This document shows, in pieces, positions 8,702 through 17,369 of a DNA stretch of 64,000 nt. The notes beneath the pieces are model-generated. The model was not told the origin of the DNA. It was given only the letters and a program-made list of their open reading frames with translations, and searched no databases. Every line of letters starts with the position of its first letter. Position 1 is the first letter of the stretch. Source of the stretch: Niveispirillum sp943371025. Lineage in GTDB: Bacteria > Pseudomonadota > Alphaproteobacteria > Azospirillales > Azospirillaceae. The stretch spans positions 11,839-75,838 of the forward strand of contig CALRTC020000031.1 of assembly GCA_943371025.1 (NCBI GenBank), given 5' to 3'. Position numbers and translations under genes: made by a program.

Positions 8702-8730
8702 TGGATGCGGGGGCTCGATTTGACCGATGG
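8702..8730 (-). other. tRNA 3'-end-like remnant, possible attachment site
   Basis: On the minus strand this reads GTCAAATCGAGCCCCCGCAT followed by CCA. That is the shape of a tRNA T-loop, acceptor strand and CCA end, close to initiator-Met tRNAs. The 5' part of the T-stem and the rest of a tRNA are not recognisable upstream. Followed by a terminator hairpin, this is what a duplicated tRNA 3' end at an integration site looks like. Degenerate, low confidence. Confidence 0.3.
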
Positions 8731-8809
8731 CATGACAATTTATCCGTGAATATCTAACAAGGCTACTCCCCCAGAAACCGATGACTTTTGCTCGCCTTCT
8801 GGCCGGTTC

Positions 8810-8836
8810 GGGGCCGGAAGCGGACGGGCGGGTTTT
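8810..8836 (+). repeat. 27-bp dispersed repeat, copy 1
   Basis: A 27-base sequence containing GGAAGCGGACGGGCGGG is identical to 23591-23617. It lies in non-coding DNA at the left edge of the accessory region; the other copy lies next to a decayed transposase. Confidence 0.7.
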
Positions 8837-9055
8837 GGCCCGACGACACAGCGAAGCGGACGAAACACGCCAAGTATTGGCGGGCGAGGCAACGGCGGAT
8901 TGTCTAAGTGCCCCCTGCCCAGGAACATTCCTGCAGCGCCAACATCCAAAGAGATAGCAGCTGCCGGTTGATTACGACGCGAAAGTTGCCCTTGGTGCAA
9001 GCGCGAATGATAATGCGGGACGCCATTGTCTCCACTCGTCCAGGCGGTCCGGGAT

Positions 9056-10033
9056 ATGATGAAAGTTGGCACGGCCCTGATCACCGGTACCAGCGGCTTT
9101 CTGGGAGGGGCCCTAGGCAGGCACTTACGACGCTCCGGATGGACGGTCACCGGCTTGAGTCGTAGTACCGCGCGGGTGGGAAGCGTTGACCGGCAGATCC
9201 TTCACGATCTCTCCCATCCACTGCCCAGTAACCTGCCACGCCATGACGTGGTCATCCATGCAGCCGCATTAGCGTCCCCGTGGGCGGCTCCGGCCGCCTA
9301 TCAGGCGCATATCGTTAATGCGACATCCAATCTGCTGCGCCATGCTCAGGACCGGCAGGTGGGGCAGTTCATCTTCATCTCCACCACTGCGGTCTTCTAT
9401 GTCCTGGGGGATCAGTTCAACCTGACGGAGGACAGCCCCTTTCCGGACCCCCCTGCCAACCTCTATGCTGGCGCGAAGCGGAAGGCAGAACGACTGGTCC
9501 GAGAGCAGAGGCCGGACGCCTTGATCCTTCGACCGCGTGCCATTTACGGGCCTGGCGACACTGTACTCTTTCCCCGCATCCTGCGCGCCGCCGCCAAGGG
9601 AATGCTCCCAAGCATCGTCCGTCCCGACGGCAGCGCGGCCATCGCCGATATGGTCTATATCGGCAATCTGGTGCATGCCATTGAACGGGCGATGGTGCTT
9701 GGGATAGGCGGTGCCGTCAATGTGACCGACGCCTGCCCGCAGGAAACCGATAGGTTGTTGGCCCAGATACTCTCCAGGCTGGGCTATCCGGCACCGCGAC
9801 TGCACCTTGCCGTGCCGACCGCCATGCGTATGGCCCGTGCGGCAGAAGTGGTTTCCAGCCGGCTGCTGGGGTGGCGGGAACCACCCATCACCCGGTTCGG
9901 CGTATCCGCCGTGGCGCATTCCAAGACTTTCGACGTGACACGCATGCTGTCACTGCTGGGACCGCCGCCCTTCACACCCGAACAGGGCGTGAACGCCTTC
10001 ATAGAGTGGCAGAAGGCGGGGGCTGTGCCATGA
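9056..10033 (+). CDS. NAD(P)-dependent epimerase/3-beta-HSD-like SDR
   Basis: A 325-residue extended short-chain dehydrogenase. The N-terminal nucleotide-binding motif is ITGTSGFLGGALG, and the catalytic pair is in YAGAKRKAERLV (YxxxK, about residue 145). RPRAIYGPGD and the DMVYIGNLVHAIERA segment resemble 3-beta-hydroxysteroid dehydrogenase/OleD-type reductases of long-chain 2-alkyl-3-ketoacids. The ATG at 9056 is used; the next codon is also ATG. Its stop overlaps the next start (ATGA), so it is translationally coupled to a glycosyltransferase. In context it could reduce a beta-keto product of the ketosynthase encoded at 15082-16077 (inference). Confidence 0.82.
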   Translation: MMKVGTALITGTSGFLGGALGRHLRRSGWTVTGLSRSTARVGSVDRQILHDLSHPLPSNLPRHDVVIHAAALASPWAAPAAYQAHIVNATSNLLRHAQDRQVGQFIFISTTAVFYVLGDQFNLTEDSPFPDPPANLYAGAKRKAERLVREQRPDALILRPRAIYGPGDTVLFPRILRAAAKGMLPSIVRPDGSAAIADMVYIGNLVHAIERAMVLGIGGAVNVTDACPQETDRLLAQILSRLGYPAPRLHLAVPTAMRMARAAEVVSSRLLGWREPPITRFGVSAVAHSKTFDVTRMLSLLGPPPFTPEQGVNAFIEWQKAGAVP

Positions 10034-11175
10034 ATAGCATGTTCTGGTTCATCCTCCTGGCCATCGTCTATGGCGTACTGAACCTCGCGCGGTTGTTTCT
10101 GGCCCTGTCTGAGCGGCAGCGACAGCGGGCGACCAGCTCCATGCCACAGCCTGAGCAAGCGGTTACCGTGTTACAGCCCATCCTGGGCGGCGACCCTGCC
10201 CTCGTCGATTGTCTGGCAGCCAACCTGCGCCAGGCCGGTGGCGCGCGCTACATCTGGCTGCTGGACAGCAACGATAAGGCGGGACAGGCTGCCGCTGGGG
10301 AGGCCCTGGCCCAGGCGACCGCGGCAGGGATCAAGGCCGATGTGCATCTGGATATCGCGCCCCCACCGGCGCCCGGCCTGAACCCCAAGACCGTGAAGCT
10401 GGCCCGTGGGTTGACGAAGGTGGAGACGACCTTTGTCGCTGTCCTGGATGATGACAGCATGCTGGCAGTTGATGCATTAGGCCGGGCCGCAGGGCTGGCG
10501 GCACCGAACTGTCTTGTCACAGGTCTGCCGCTCTATGCAGCGCGAGGCAGCGTCTGGTCCCGGCTGGTCACCGGATTCGTCAATGCCAATGCGACCCTCA
10601 CCTATCTGCCTGCTTCCAGGCTGGGCCTGTCGCGCACGGTCAATGGCATGTTCACGGTAATGCGCACCGAGGATCTGCGCCGGCTGGGGGGCTTCACCGC
10701 CATCGACCGGGAGGTGACAGATGATTACGCCCTGGCCCGCCTGTTCCGGAATGGCGGTGGGCGTGTGGTGCAGGTAGACATACCGGTCACCATCGTCACC
10801 AGCGTCGGCAATGCCGGGCATTATTTCAGCCTGATGCGCCGCTGGATGGTGTTCGCCCGCCTGTATTTGAGGGAGAATATTTCCGTTTCCTTGCTGGCTC
10901 TGGTGCTGCTGCCGGGCCTGCTGGGGCTGCCGCTGCTGCTGGCGGCGGCCTTGGCGGGGCCTGGGGCCATGGTGGCGGGGGTGACCCTGATGTTGGGCAA
11001 GGCGCTGGGGGTTTACCATCTGCGCGGTGGCGGGCGGCCGACCGATCTGGTCTTCGACCTGATGGCCGAACTGCTGATGCCGCTGCACGCGATCACGGCC
11101 GGGCTGGGTGGCAACCGCATCCTGTGGCGGGGACGGCGCATGGTGCTGGACGGAAAGCGGATCAGTGATGGCTGA
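10030..11175 (+). CDS. Membrane glycosyltransferase, GT2/GT21-like (HpnI/ceramide glucosyltransferase type)
   Basis: 381 residues. An N-terminal membrane anchor (residues about 4-26) is followed by a GT-A domain with the metal-binding VLDDDSML, VTDDYALARLF (catalytic-Asp region) and LMRRWMVFAR (RRW motif of processive or lipid-linked GT2/GT21 enzymes). C-terminal membrane helices (LLALVLLPGLLGLPLLLAAAL and beyond) follow. This is the arrangement of ceramide glucosyltransferases and the hopanoid glycosyltransferase HpnI, so a lipid acceptor is likely. No hopanoid genes are visible here. It overlaps its neighbours by 4 and 8 bases, indicating one operon. Confidence 0.8.
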   Translation: MNSMFWFILLAIVYGVLNLARLFLALSERQRQRATSSMPQPEQAVTVLQPILGGDPALVDCLAANLRQAGGARYIWLLDSNDKAGQAAAGEALAQATAAGIKADVHLDIAPPPAPGLNPKTVKLARGLTKVETTFVAVLDDDSMLAVDALGRAAGLAAPNCLVTGLPLYAARGSVWSRLVTGFVNANATLTYLPASRLGLSRTVNGMFTVMRTEDLRRLGGFTAIDREVTDDYALARLFRNGGGRVVQVDIPVTIVTSVGNAGHYFSLMRRWMVFARLYLRENISVSLLALVLLPGLLGLPLLLAAALAGPGAMVAGVTLMLGKALGVYHLRGGGRPTDLVFDLMAELLMPLHAITAGLGGNRILWRGRRMVLDGKRISDG

Positions 11176-11803
11176 ACCCTATCGCCTACGCTTGGCAGGA
11201 TTGTCCGAGGATGGCTTCCTTCTGCCGGTGGCATCTCGACGGCTCTGTCTTCTGACCGGGCAGAGCTGTCTACGATCCAGCCTGCTGCCGCCCGACAAGT
11301 TGGACTTTTTGGCGGCGGTTGCGCCGGACGGGGTGGAGATCACGCGGACCGGCTTTCCCTGGCATCAGCAATTCGCCGTGCCTGCCCCGTCACCATCGCT
11401 GACGCGGGCCAGCCTGCGCAATGCCCGGCAATGGGTCTGGGCCCGATGTGACACGGTCTATCTGGCGGCGCTGACCGCCATATTGGGCGTCCTGCTGGAT
11501 CGGACGCGGGAGAAGCTGTTCCTGGTCACGGGAAGCTGCGGCATCGACTTGCTGTCGGCTATTCTGCCGGACCTGCCGCCCGGTCCGGAGATTCATGTTG
11601 TTGCCCTCGGTCCCGCCGGTCGGTCGCCCCGCCTCGATCTTCTGTCCAGCCTGCTGGTGATGCAGGGAAGCCGCGATGGGTGGAGCCGGTACCTCTGGCG
11701 CGGCGTGGTCCATTTCCGGCCTGATTGCGGCCATCTGGATTATTACCAGAATGCAGAAGCCATCGCCATGACCCGCAGCTTCCTGGCAGAGACCGGTCGA
11801 TGA
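11168..11803 (+). CDS. Hypothetical protein, possibly degenerate alpha/beta-hydrolase
   Basis: I do not recognise this 211-residue protein. Three segments occur in the order of an alpha/beta-hydrolase triad: VTGSCGIDLL (possible Cys nucleophile elbow, about residue 122), MQGSRDGWSR (possible acid after a strand, about 166) and CGHLDYYQN (possible His, about 188). The usual oxyanion HG motif is not obvious, so the assignment is tentative. It is coupled on both sides (8-base overlap with the GT21-like gene and ATGA with the next glycosyltransferase). If it is a hydrolase, it would fill the OleB-like or thioesterase slot of the cluster. Confidence 0.6.
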   Translation: MAEPYRLRLAGLSEDGFLLPVASRRLCLLTGQSCLRSSLLPPDKLDFLAAVAPDGVEITRTGFPWHQQFAVPAPSPSLTRASLRNARQWVWARCDTVYLAALTAILGVLLDRTREKLFLVTGSCGIDLLSAILPDLPPGPEIHVVALGPAGRSPRLDLLSSLLVMQGSRDGWSRYLWRGVVHFRPDCGHLDYYQNAEAIAMTRSFLAETGR

Positions 11804-13056
11804 GCAAACCGCGTATCGCCTTCGTAGCTCCCCCCTTCGCCGGTCATCTCTACCCACTGCTGGAGTTAGCGGCGGCAGCGCAATCGGCGGGGTACCCGGT
11901 GGAAGTCATCACCGGTGTGGCCAAGCTGCCTGCCGTCGCGGCTCGAAACCTGCCGGCATCTTCACTACCCTGTCTGGGCGGGGCTGCCTTGGAACAGATC
12001 GCGAACACCGATAGTGCCGTTGGCAGCAACCCGCGGCGTCTTTTGGCGCAATTGCGCGCCAGTCTGGCCCTGGCCGTGGCGGCCCGCGACCAATTGGGGG
12101 CAATGTGGCGTGAGACGCCACCGGATCTGGTGGTCGCCGATTCAGTCGCCATTTCGGCCGGATTGGTGGCGCAAGCGATGGGGGTCGGTTGGATCACCAC
12201 CATCGCCACGCCCTTCGCCATCGAGAACCGACGCGGAGTTCCCTGCTACATGGGCGGCTGGACCGAAGGCGACGGGATCGGGTATCGGCTGCGCGACGCG
12301 GCGGGGCGAACCTTGACCCGTTTGGCCAAGCACGGCATGGCCGTGGCGGTATCCGGGCAATTGGAAGCACTGGGAACCGGCGTTTATCGCCGGGACGGGA
12401 CGGAGGCCTGCTATTCCCCCGAGGCTATCCTCGGTTTCGGTCTGACGGAACTGGAGTTTAGTCGCGACTGGCCGTCCTGCTTTCGAATGATCGGCCCTAT
12501 CTTCGCCAACCCCGAAACGGCGCAACCACCGCCGCTGCTGGCTACCGATCGGCCCAACATTCTGATCAGCTTGGGAACCCACCTGCCCTGGGCCAAGAAG
12601 AATCTGGCGGCAGATGTCGCTTGGCTGGCGGCAAAGCTGCCCAGCATGCATTTCACCGTTACTTTGGGACAGCCGGAACGGATGGGCGATGCCATGATCC
12701 GGTTGGCCGACAATGCCGTGATGCTGCCCTTCCTGTCCTACCAAAACGCGCTTGGACACTTTGACGCCGTCATCCACCATGGCGGGGCCGGCATTTCCTA
12801 TGCCTGCATCGCCATGGGACGACGGGCCATCGTCGTGCCGCACGATTATGACCAATTCGACTATGCCGCCCGGATCGCGGCCAAAGGGGCGGGCTTGCGG
12901 GTCAAGCATCTGCGCAGCCCGCAGATGCTGGCGGCCCTGGACCAGATCATGGCGTCGGACACCTGCCCCGGTTTGCCGGCTCTGCGCGCGGCCGCCGCGC
13001 GCTATGATCCGTCCAACGCATTCCTGGATGTCGTGGACAGGATGACGGGCGGCTGA
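11800..13056 (+). CDS. UGT/MGT-like glycosyltransferase (GT1 family)
   Basis: 418 residues with the two-domain GT-B layout. The N-terminal acceptor domain opens with IAFVAPPFAGHLYPLLELA, where the His is the usual catalytic base position of GT1 enzymes. The C-terminal donor domain has ILISLGTHLPW and HHGGAGISYACIAMGRRAIVVPHDYDQFDYA (about residues 326-357, the sugar-nucleotide signature region, split here only for description). Such enzymes glycosylate small molecules or lipids. It is coupled by ATGA to the preceding gene. Its 3' end overlaps by 55 bases the convergent adenylate-forming enzyme gene. Donor and acceptor are unknown. Confidence 0.82.
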   Translation: MSKPRIAFVAPPFAGHLYPLLELAAAAQSAGYPVEVITGVAKLPAVAARNLPASSLPCLGGAALEQIANTDSAVGSNPRRLLAQLRASLALAVAARDQLGAMWRETPPDLVVADSVAISAGLVAQAMGVGWITTIATPFAIENRRGVPCYMGGWTEGDGIGYRLRDAAGRTLTRLAKHGMAVAVSGQLEALGTGVYRRDGTEACYSPEAILGFGLTELEFSRDWPSCFRMIGPIFANPETAQPPPLLATDRPNILISLGTHLPWAKKNLAADVAWLAAKLPSMHFTVTLGQPERMGDAMIRLADNAVMLPFLSYQNALGHFDAVIHHGGAGISYACIAMGRRAIVVPHDYDQFDYAARIAAKGAGLRVKHLRSPQMLAALDQIMASDTCPGLPALRAAAARYDPSNAFLDVVDRMTGG

Positions 13057-14258
13057 AGCCGGGAAAGCAAGGAGGCAGCCCCTGTCGGTGAGAGGCGAAG
13101 GGTACGGCGAAACTTCGCAGTCAGCGGCAGCGGCGGCAGCGCCTGGACAGTTACCGGCATGCCCGCAAACCCATTCAGCAACCGTGCTGCACGGCTGGCC
13201 ACTGGTCCTGGCACGCCAGCGGGCAGGTCCAATGTCAGCGCGCCGTCCGTTTGCACGACGCGAAACCAGGAGCCCGCCAGAGCGGGCACCAGAACACCGC
13301 TGATGTCCTGGGGAAAAAGCAGTCGGCCGCGCGGGTCGATCAGCACATCCGCCAGCCTCCCCTCGATACCGGCCACGGCAGGCAGGGCCGATCCGCAGGG
13401 ACAGGAACCGGGGCTCGCCACGGCCACGTCGTCTGTCCGGTAGCGCACCATGCGTTGAGGCCCATCGCGCACCAGATCGGTGACAATGGGCACGAACCGA
13501 CCCGGCGCCCCTTCAATCCCCGCCCGTTCCACCCGCACCAGATCTGTGTTGAAATGCAGCCTTCCATGTGTACAGCCGACGGCAAAGAAACCCTCCGCTG
13601 CCTGATAGACCTGTCGGACGGGGGCGCCGAAAGCGTCGCCCAGCAAGGCCGCATCGTCCGGCCAGAGCGGCTCCCCGCCGGTGATGACAAGACGGACGGA
13701 GGACAGGTGGCGACCCAGCCTTCCCACCTCCACGATACGGCGCAAGGCCGAGGGCGGCCCGATGAGTATCCGGGGACCGGTTTCGACCAGCGCCGCCGCG
13801 CATGCCTCCTCCCCCAGCGACAAGGGGATATGGACCGTGCGTCCGCCCGTCTGGTGATACAGCCGGCTGTCATGTCTTAGCAGGATGGCGACCTTCCCCC
13901 CCAATAGCAGGGCCGCCGGCACGACACGGGCCAGGAAGCTACCCAACCATCGGGCACGGTCTCGGCCACTGGCAATGAACACCCCCGGCTCCCCCGTCGT
14001 GCCGGTGGACAGGCCGAAACTAACACCGTTATGGCCTGTATCACCGCCTTCGGCCTCGCGTTGGGCCAGGACACGGGCTTGTTCCAGGTTCAGCCCCAAG
14101 GCATTGTGGCTGGCAAAATCCGCACGGTATTCATCCTGGCCGATCACCGGCCTGCTGGCCAATTCTGGTCGCTGCTGCTCCGCGCGCAGTAGCAGGGCAG
14201 GACAACGTCCCAGCAGCTTGGCGCGAAGGAACGCGGTAGCAGCGTCAGCGAAGTTCAT
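13002..14258 (-). CDS. F390-synthetase-like adenylate-forming enzyme
   Basis: 418 residues of the ANL-type adenylating superfamily in the F390 synthetase/phenylacetate-CoA-ligase-like branch. The phosphate-binding motif is STGTTGEPG (about residue 88), followed by VITGGEPLW, YQAAEGFFAVGC (the A5-like region), a Cys-containing GSCPCGSALP and YRTDDVAVA. It would activate a carboxylic acid as acyl-AMP; an unusual internal Cys pair recalls the metal site of phenylacetate-CoA ligase relatives. Start at 14258, overlapping the upstream MBL gene by 14 bases, so it is coupled to it. It is convergent with and overlaps the UGT-like gene. Confidence 0.75.
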   Translation of the reverse strand: MNFADAATAFLRAKLLGRCPALLLRAEQQRPELASRPVIGQDEYRADFASHNALGLNLEQARVLAQREAEGGDTGHNGVSFGLSTGTTGEPGVFIASGRDRARWLGSFLARVVPAALLLGGKVAILLRHDSRLYHQTGGRTVHIPLSLGEEACAAALVETGPRILIGPPSALRRIVEVGRLGRHLSSVRLVITGGEPLWPDDAALLGDAFGAPVRQVYQAAEGFFAVGCTHGRLHFNTDLVRVERAGIEGAPGRFVPIVTDLVRDGPQRMVRYRTDDVAVASPGSCPCGSALPAVAGIEGRLADVLIDPRGRLLFPQDISGVLVPALAGSWFRVVQTDGALTLDLPAGVPGPVASRAARLLNGFAGMPVTVQALPPLPLTAKFRRTLRLSPTGAASLLSRLQPPVILSTTSRNALDGS

Positions 14259-15078
14259 GGCGCAAGGCCGCAATGGCCTCCCCGCAATGGGATGGCACGA
14301 TGGCCAGGTCCGGATGCAGCCGCGACAGATCGTGCAGGGCGTGAAGTGTGCGGCGATAAGCCGGATAATCGGCGATAAAGGTGCGGGCCGGCGCCATAGG
14401 CTCCAGCCTGTCGCGGATGCAGACCGATAGCCAGGCGGCATCAGCGGCCAACAGCACCTCCCGCCCGTTCTGCGCCGTCAGCAGCAGGCCGATATGACCT
14501 GGCGCATGGCCGGGCAGCGGGACGGCGATCAGACTTCCATCCCCCAACAGGTCCGTCCCTGCCGCCAGACCGGGCAGGCGATGGTACGCCTGTGGGCGGG
14601 AATCGACCGTCCGGACCCGCGCCTCCAGACCGGGGGGAAACAGGTCCCGGATAAGCCCCAGACGCGCCCGATCTCGCCAGCCGGCGGTTCGCAGGCCTGC
14701 CAGGGCGTCGGTCGCCGTGAAGATGGCGGCGTCGGGAAAATCCGACAACCCGCCGGCATGGTCGGGATGCAGATGCGAAAGAACAATGCCACGCACATCC
14801 CCTTTACCGATACCGGCTGCCGCCAGTTGGTGGCAGCAGGCCTCTCCTTTCTCCAATTGATAAGGAAGTAGCCGACGATAGGCCCGCGCCACCGGATCAC
14901 GCGACCGCGCCAGCCTCTCACCATAGCCTGTGTCGAACAGGAAGACTCCCTCGGTGGGGTGGCTGATCCGCGCCACCAACGCCGGAAACCGTGCCACAGC
15001 GAAACCAAACCGTCCGGTGACCATGCAGGCCGGATGTCGGCAATTTCCTACTTCCATCAGATCGAGATGCACGTACAT
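14245..15078 (-). CDS. Metallo-beta-lactamase-fold hydrolase
   Basis: A 277-residue MBL-fold protein. The zinc motif HLHPDHAGGL (HxHxDH) is at about residue 101, GHAPGHIGLL gives the next His, LLAADAAW the bridging Asp, and VPSHCGE the C-terminal His. It resembles quorum-quenching lactonases and related esterases or thioesterases more than antibiotic beta-lactamases. It lies between the ketosynthase (3-base gap) and the adenylating enzyme (14-base overlap), so a role as lactonase or thioesterase in their pathway is likely. Confidence 0.85.
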   Translation of the reverse strand: MYVHLDLMEVGNCRHPACMVTGRFGFAVARFPALVARISHPTEGVFLFDTGYGERLARSRDPVARAYRRLLPYQLEKGEACCHQLAAAGIGKGDVRGIVLSHLHPDHAGGLSDFPDAAIFTATDALAGLRTAGWRDRARLGLIRDLFPPGLEARVRTVDSRPQAYHRLPGLAAGTDLLGDGSLIAVPLPGHAPGHIGLLLTAQNGREVLLAADAAWLSVCIRDRLEPMAPARTFIADYPAYRRTLHALHDLSRLHPDLAIVPSHCGEAIAALRHELR

Positions 15079-15081
15079 GGG

Positions 15082-16077
15082 TCAGTACCGGAAGACCATG
15101 GCACCCATGCCAAAGCCGGCAGCGGTACCAACCATTAATCCCAACTGTCCCCGTCGCAACACCCCCTCTGTCACCGCCGCGTGCAGCGCGGTGGGCAGCG
15201 AAGCGCTGACCTGATTACCATGGGTGGACAGAATGTCGACTATTGGCGGCCCATCCGGCCCCAGCCAGTTGCGCAAGAACTTCAGGCCCAGCCTGCTCGC
15301 CTGATGCGGGATGACGCAGGCGATGTCCCTGATACCGACCCCGGCCTGATCCAGCACACGGGTGATGAAGTCTGGCAGATGTGCCATAGCCAGTCGAGCC
15401 AGCGCGATGCCATCCATGCGAAACAGATAGTCACGCAGCGACGGTGGCGGTCGGACGGGATTGAAACGCGACCCACCGGCCCGGATCTCACAGAGTTCCA
15501 CGCCTATCGGATGAGTCTCCAGGGCGATAGCCAGGATTGCGGATGCACCGTCAGAGGGCACAAGAATTGCTGCGGCCGCACCGTCGCCGAACAGCGGCGC
15601 GGCGTGGCGGTCAGTGCGATCCAGGCCCAGGCTGGCCATATCCACAGCAACAACTGCCGTTGCCTGAGAAAGCCCTGCGGCGATGGCCGTTGCTCCCGCC
15701 TCCACCGCTTGTATGAAGCCGAGACAGGATGCATTGATATCATAGGCAGCCACCGGCCGCCCAAGCGAAAGTCGCGCCGCCGTTAGGGCCGCCGTCGTGG
15801 GAATTGGCTGTTCGGACATGATAGACGCGACGATCAGGCGGTCCACCGGGTCAAGTTGCGATGGCAACTTGTCTGCCGCCGTCCGCACCGCGGCGGCAGC
15901 CATCATCGACGCCGTTTCCTCAATCCCGGCACAATACCGCTGCTCCACCCCCGTGGCCCGCGCGGTCGTGCCCAATTGTAATCCCCATTCGAGATCAAAA
16001 CTTTCCGATCGCTCCGCCCTGCATGGCAGATAGACACCTGTTTCGGCGATGGCTACATCAAGGCGATTCACGAACAT
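15082..16077 (-). CDS. 3-oxoacyl-ACP synthase III / OleA-like ketosynthase
   Basis: A 331-residue FabH-superfamily condensing enzyme. The Cys-His-Asn triad is visible: Cys in INASCLGFIQA (about residue 117), His in VIPHQASRLG (about 255) and Asn in STHGNQVSAS (about 285). The C-terminal GTAAGFGMGAMVFRY is typical. These enzymes condense acyl thioesters by Claisen chemistry; OleA-like members join two fatty acyl chains. It is the first gene of a three-gene minus-strand operon with an MBL hydrolase and an adenylating enzyme. The neighbouring biosynthetic genes argue against a housekeeping FabH. Confidence 0.85.
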   Translation of the reverse strand: MFVNRLDVAIAETGVYLPCRAERSESFDLEWGLQLGTTARATGVEQRYCAGIEETASMMAAAAVRTAADKLPSQLDPVDRLIVASIMSEQPIPTTAALTAARLSLGRPVAAYDINASCLGFIQAVEAGATAIAAGLSQATAVVAVDMASLGLDRTDRHAAPLFGDGAAAAILVPSDGASAILAIALETHPIGVELCEIRAGGSRFNPVRPPPSLRDYLFRMDGIALARLAMAHLPDFITRVLDQAGVGIRDIACVIPHQASRLGLKFLRNWLGPDGPPIVDILSTHGNQVSASLPTALHAAVTEGVLRRGQLGLMVGTAAGFGMGAMVFRY

Positions 16078-16385
16078 ACCCTTGCAAGCGGCTGTTCACG
16101 TGAGCGTAGCACAAGTATCCCGCCGGGAAATCAAAGATGTTCAAGCATGTGGGGAGTTCACATAAAGGATGTTCTACCTGCACACGCCAATATGACTACA
16201 AAACCTCAATGCCGGTGCCTGGAAACGACGTTGGGATTTTGGCACATCCAGGCACGTCGTAGACATTGATATCCGTCGTGTTCCCGATGGTTCGCAAGCG
16301 CGCCGGGATCGGTCGTCGCCGCACAACGTTTATAGCCGACCTGGATCCAGGCGTAGGGTGAGCTTGTAGAATTGGGGCCGTCCGG
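16078..16385. other. Intergenic region, no gene seen
   Basis: These 308 bases separate the start of the ketosynthase operon from the 3' end of the secreted-protein gene. They must hold the promoter of the ketosynthase operon. Reading frames here have no recognisable family features or ribosome-binding sites. Confidence 0.5.
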
Positions 16386-17306
16386 TCACGGAGAACTGCC
16401 ACCTGCTCCTGCATGGTCTGTGGCAGGCGGTCCATCCTCCTCCTCATAGGGCGGTATCGCCACGCCCCGGGCCAGCATCATGGCCCCCCGCTGCGCCAGG
16501 GGCGCATTCGTCCCGTCAACGCCAAGCAGTCGGTTGAAGGCCTCCAGCCGCCAACTGCCGTAATCAACGGTCGATAGCTGGATCAAGTCCAGAAAATCGA
16601 CACCGCGGCCCAGAAGCCGCTGGTCTGACGGCGGTGCTCCCGCCAGGGCGACCAGCCGGACGGGCGACACATGGCCGGTCGTATCCGTCAGCAGCAGGTC
16701 ATAATTGCCCGGCTCAAGCGCCTTGCCACTCGGCAGGCTGATCCGCCACATTCCGTCGCCCCCCAGCACGGCCCGGGCCAGGACGTTTCCGTTCCGGGAC
16801 AAGGTTGCACCGGACAGCGCATTGGCGCCGACGGCAGGCCAAACAATGGCGGTTCGACCGGCGGCAAGCTTTGTCGGCCGTGTGAAAAGCGCACTGATGT
16901 CGCTGCCGGCGGCCTGCGTCGCCGGCGTCACGATTTCAACCTGGTCGCAGCGGCCGAATATCGTGCCAAGCCAGCGGGCAATATTGCCCCAGAGCGTCGC
17001 GGGGACAGGATTGTTAGGTACCTGAGTTGGCACATTTGCCTGCAAGTGCATGTCGTTGAAGTAGCCTTTCTCATCGGGTATCTTGACGATTGTATCGACC
17101 GCCGACACCAACCGATGCCCGGCCTCGATGGCGTCAAATCGATTCGGCACATGGCCGCCCGTGTTGCTTGCCGACTCCCCCGGCGGAAGGACGCGCACGG
17201 TGCTGGTCGGGATGATGACATCCCGGACACCCCCGTCCTGCGCGTATACGGGGGCGGCTTGCGCGGCAAACCACAGCGCGGCACTCAACAATAGCATGCG
17301 TCTCAT
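16386..17306 (-). CDS. Secreted protein of unknown function, CHAT/CHASE2 operon
   Basis: 306 residues with a clear Sec signal peptide (MRRMLLLSAALWFAAQAAPV, probable cleavage after VYA-Q). The ATG at 17306 follows a GAGAGGAG ribosome-binding site. I do not recognise the mature domain. The middle (about residues 125-210) has the strand pattern of an Ig-like or Gram-positive-pilin-like domain (IVWPAVGANALSG, DGMWRISLPSGKALEPG). The Pro/Gly-rich tail has no motif. It is the last gene of the operon with the CHASE2 (63-base gap), CHAT and outer-membrane proteins, which suggests a periplasmic partner. Confidence 0.7.
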   Translation of the reverse strand: MRRMLLLSAALWFAAQAAPVYAQDGGVRDVIIPTSTVRVLPPGESASNTGGHVPNRFDAIEAGHRLVSAVDTIVKIPDEKGYFNDMHLQANVPTQVPNNPVPATLWGNIARWLGTIFGRCDQVEIVTPATQAAGSDISALFTRPTKLAAGRTAIVWPAVGANALSGATLSRNGNVLARAVLGGDGMWRISLPSGKALEPGNYDLLLTDTTGHVSPVRLVALAGAPPSDQRLLGRGVDFLDLIQLSTVDYGSWRLEAFNRLLGVDGTNAPLAQRGAMMLARGVAIPPYEEEDGPPATDHAGAGGSSP

Positions 17307-17369
17307 TGTCGATACTCCTCTCAAAACGTTTCGATGGAGGGGCGTGCGTGGGATGGATCGGCGCGGGGG

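Larger units (their letters stand above)
8469..9055. other. Non-coding region with hairpin, tRNA-like remnant and dispersed repeat
   Basis: No convincing gene is seen in these 587 bases. They hold a perfect 12-bp hairpin (8667-8698), a tRNA 3'-end-like segment on the minus strand (8702-8730) and a 27-base repeat (8810-8836) that recurs at 23591-23617. The stretch marks the boundary between the catabolic region and the accessory region to its right. Confidence 0.6.

Noticed and set aside
8740..9150. Minus-strand frame in the non-coding region before the SDR gene
   Set aside because: Overlaps the SDR start and the dispersed repeat; Pro/Arg-rich low-complexity product typical of a shadow frame.
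16196..16447. 83-codon minus-strand frame downstream of the secreted-protein gene
   Set aside because: No ribosome-binding site, no family features, and it overlaps the 3' end of the real gene.
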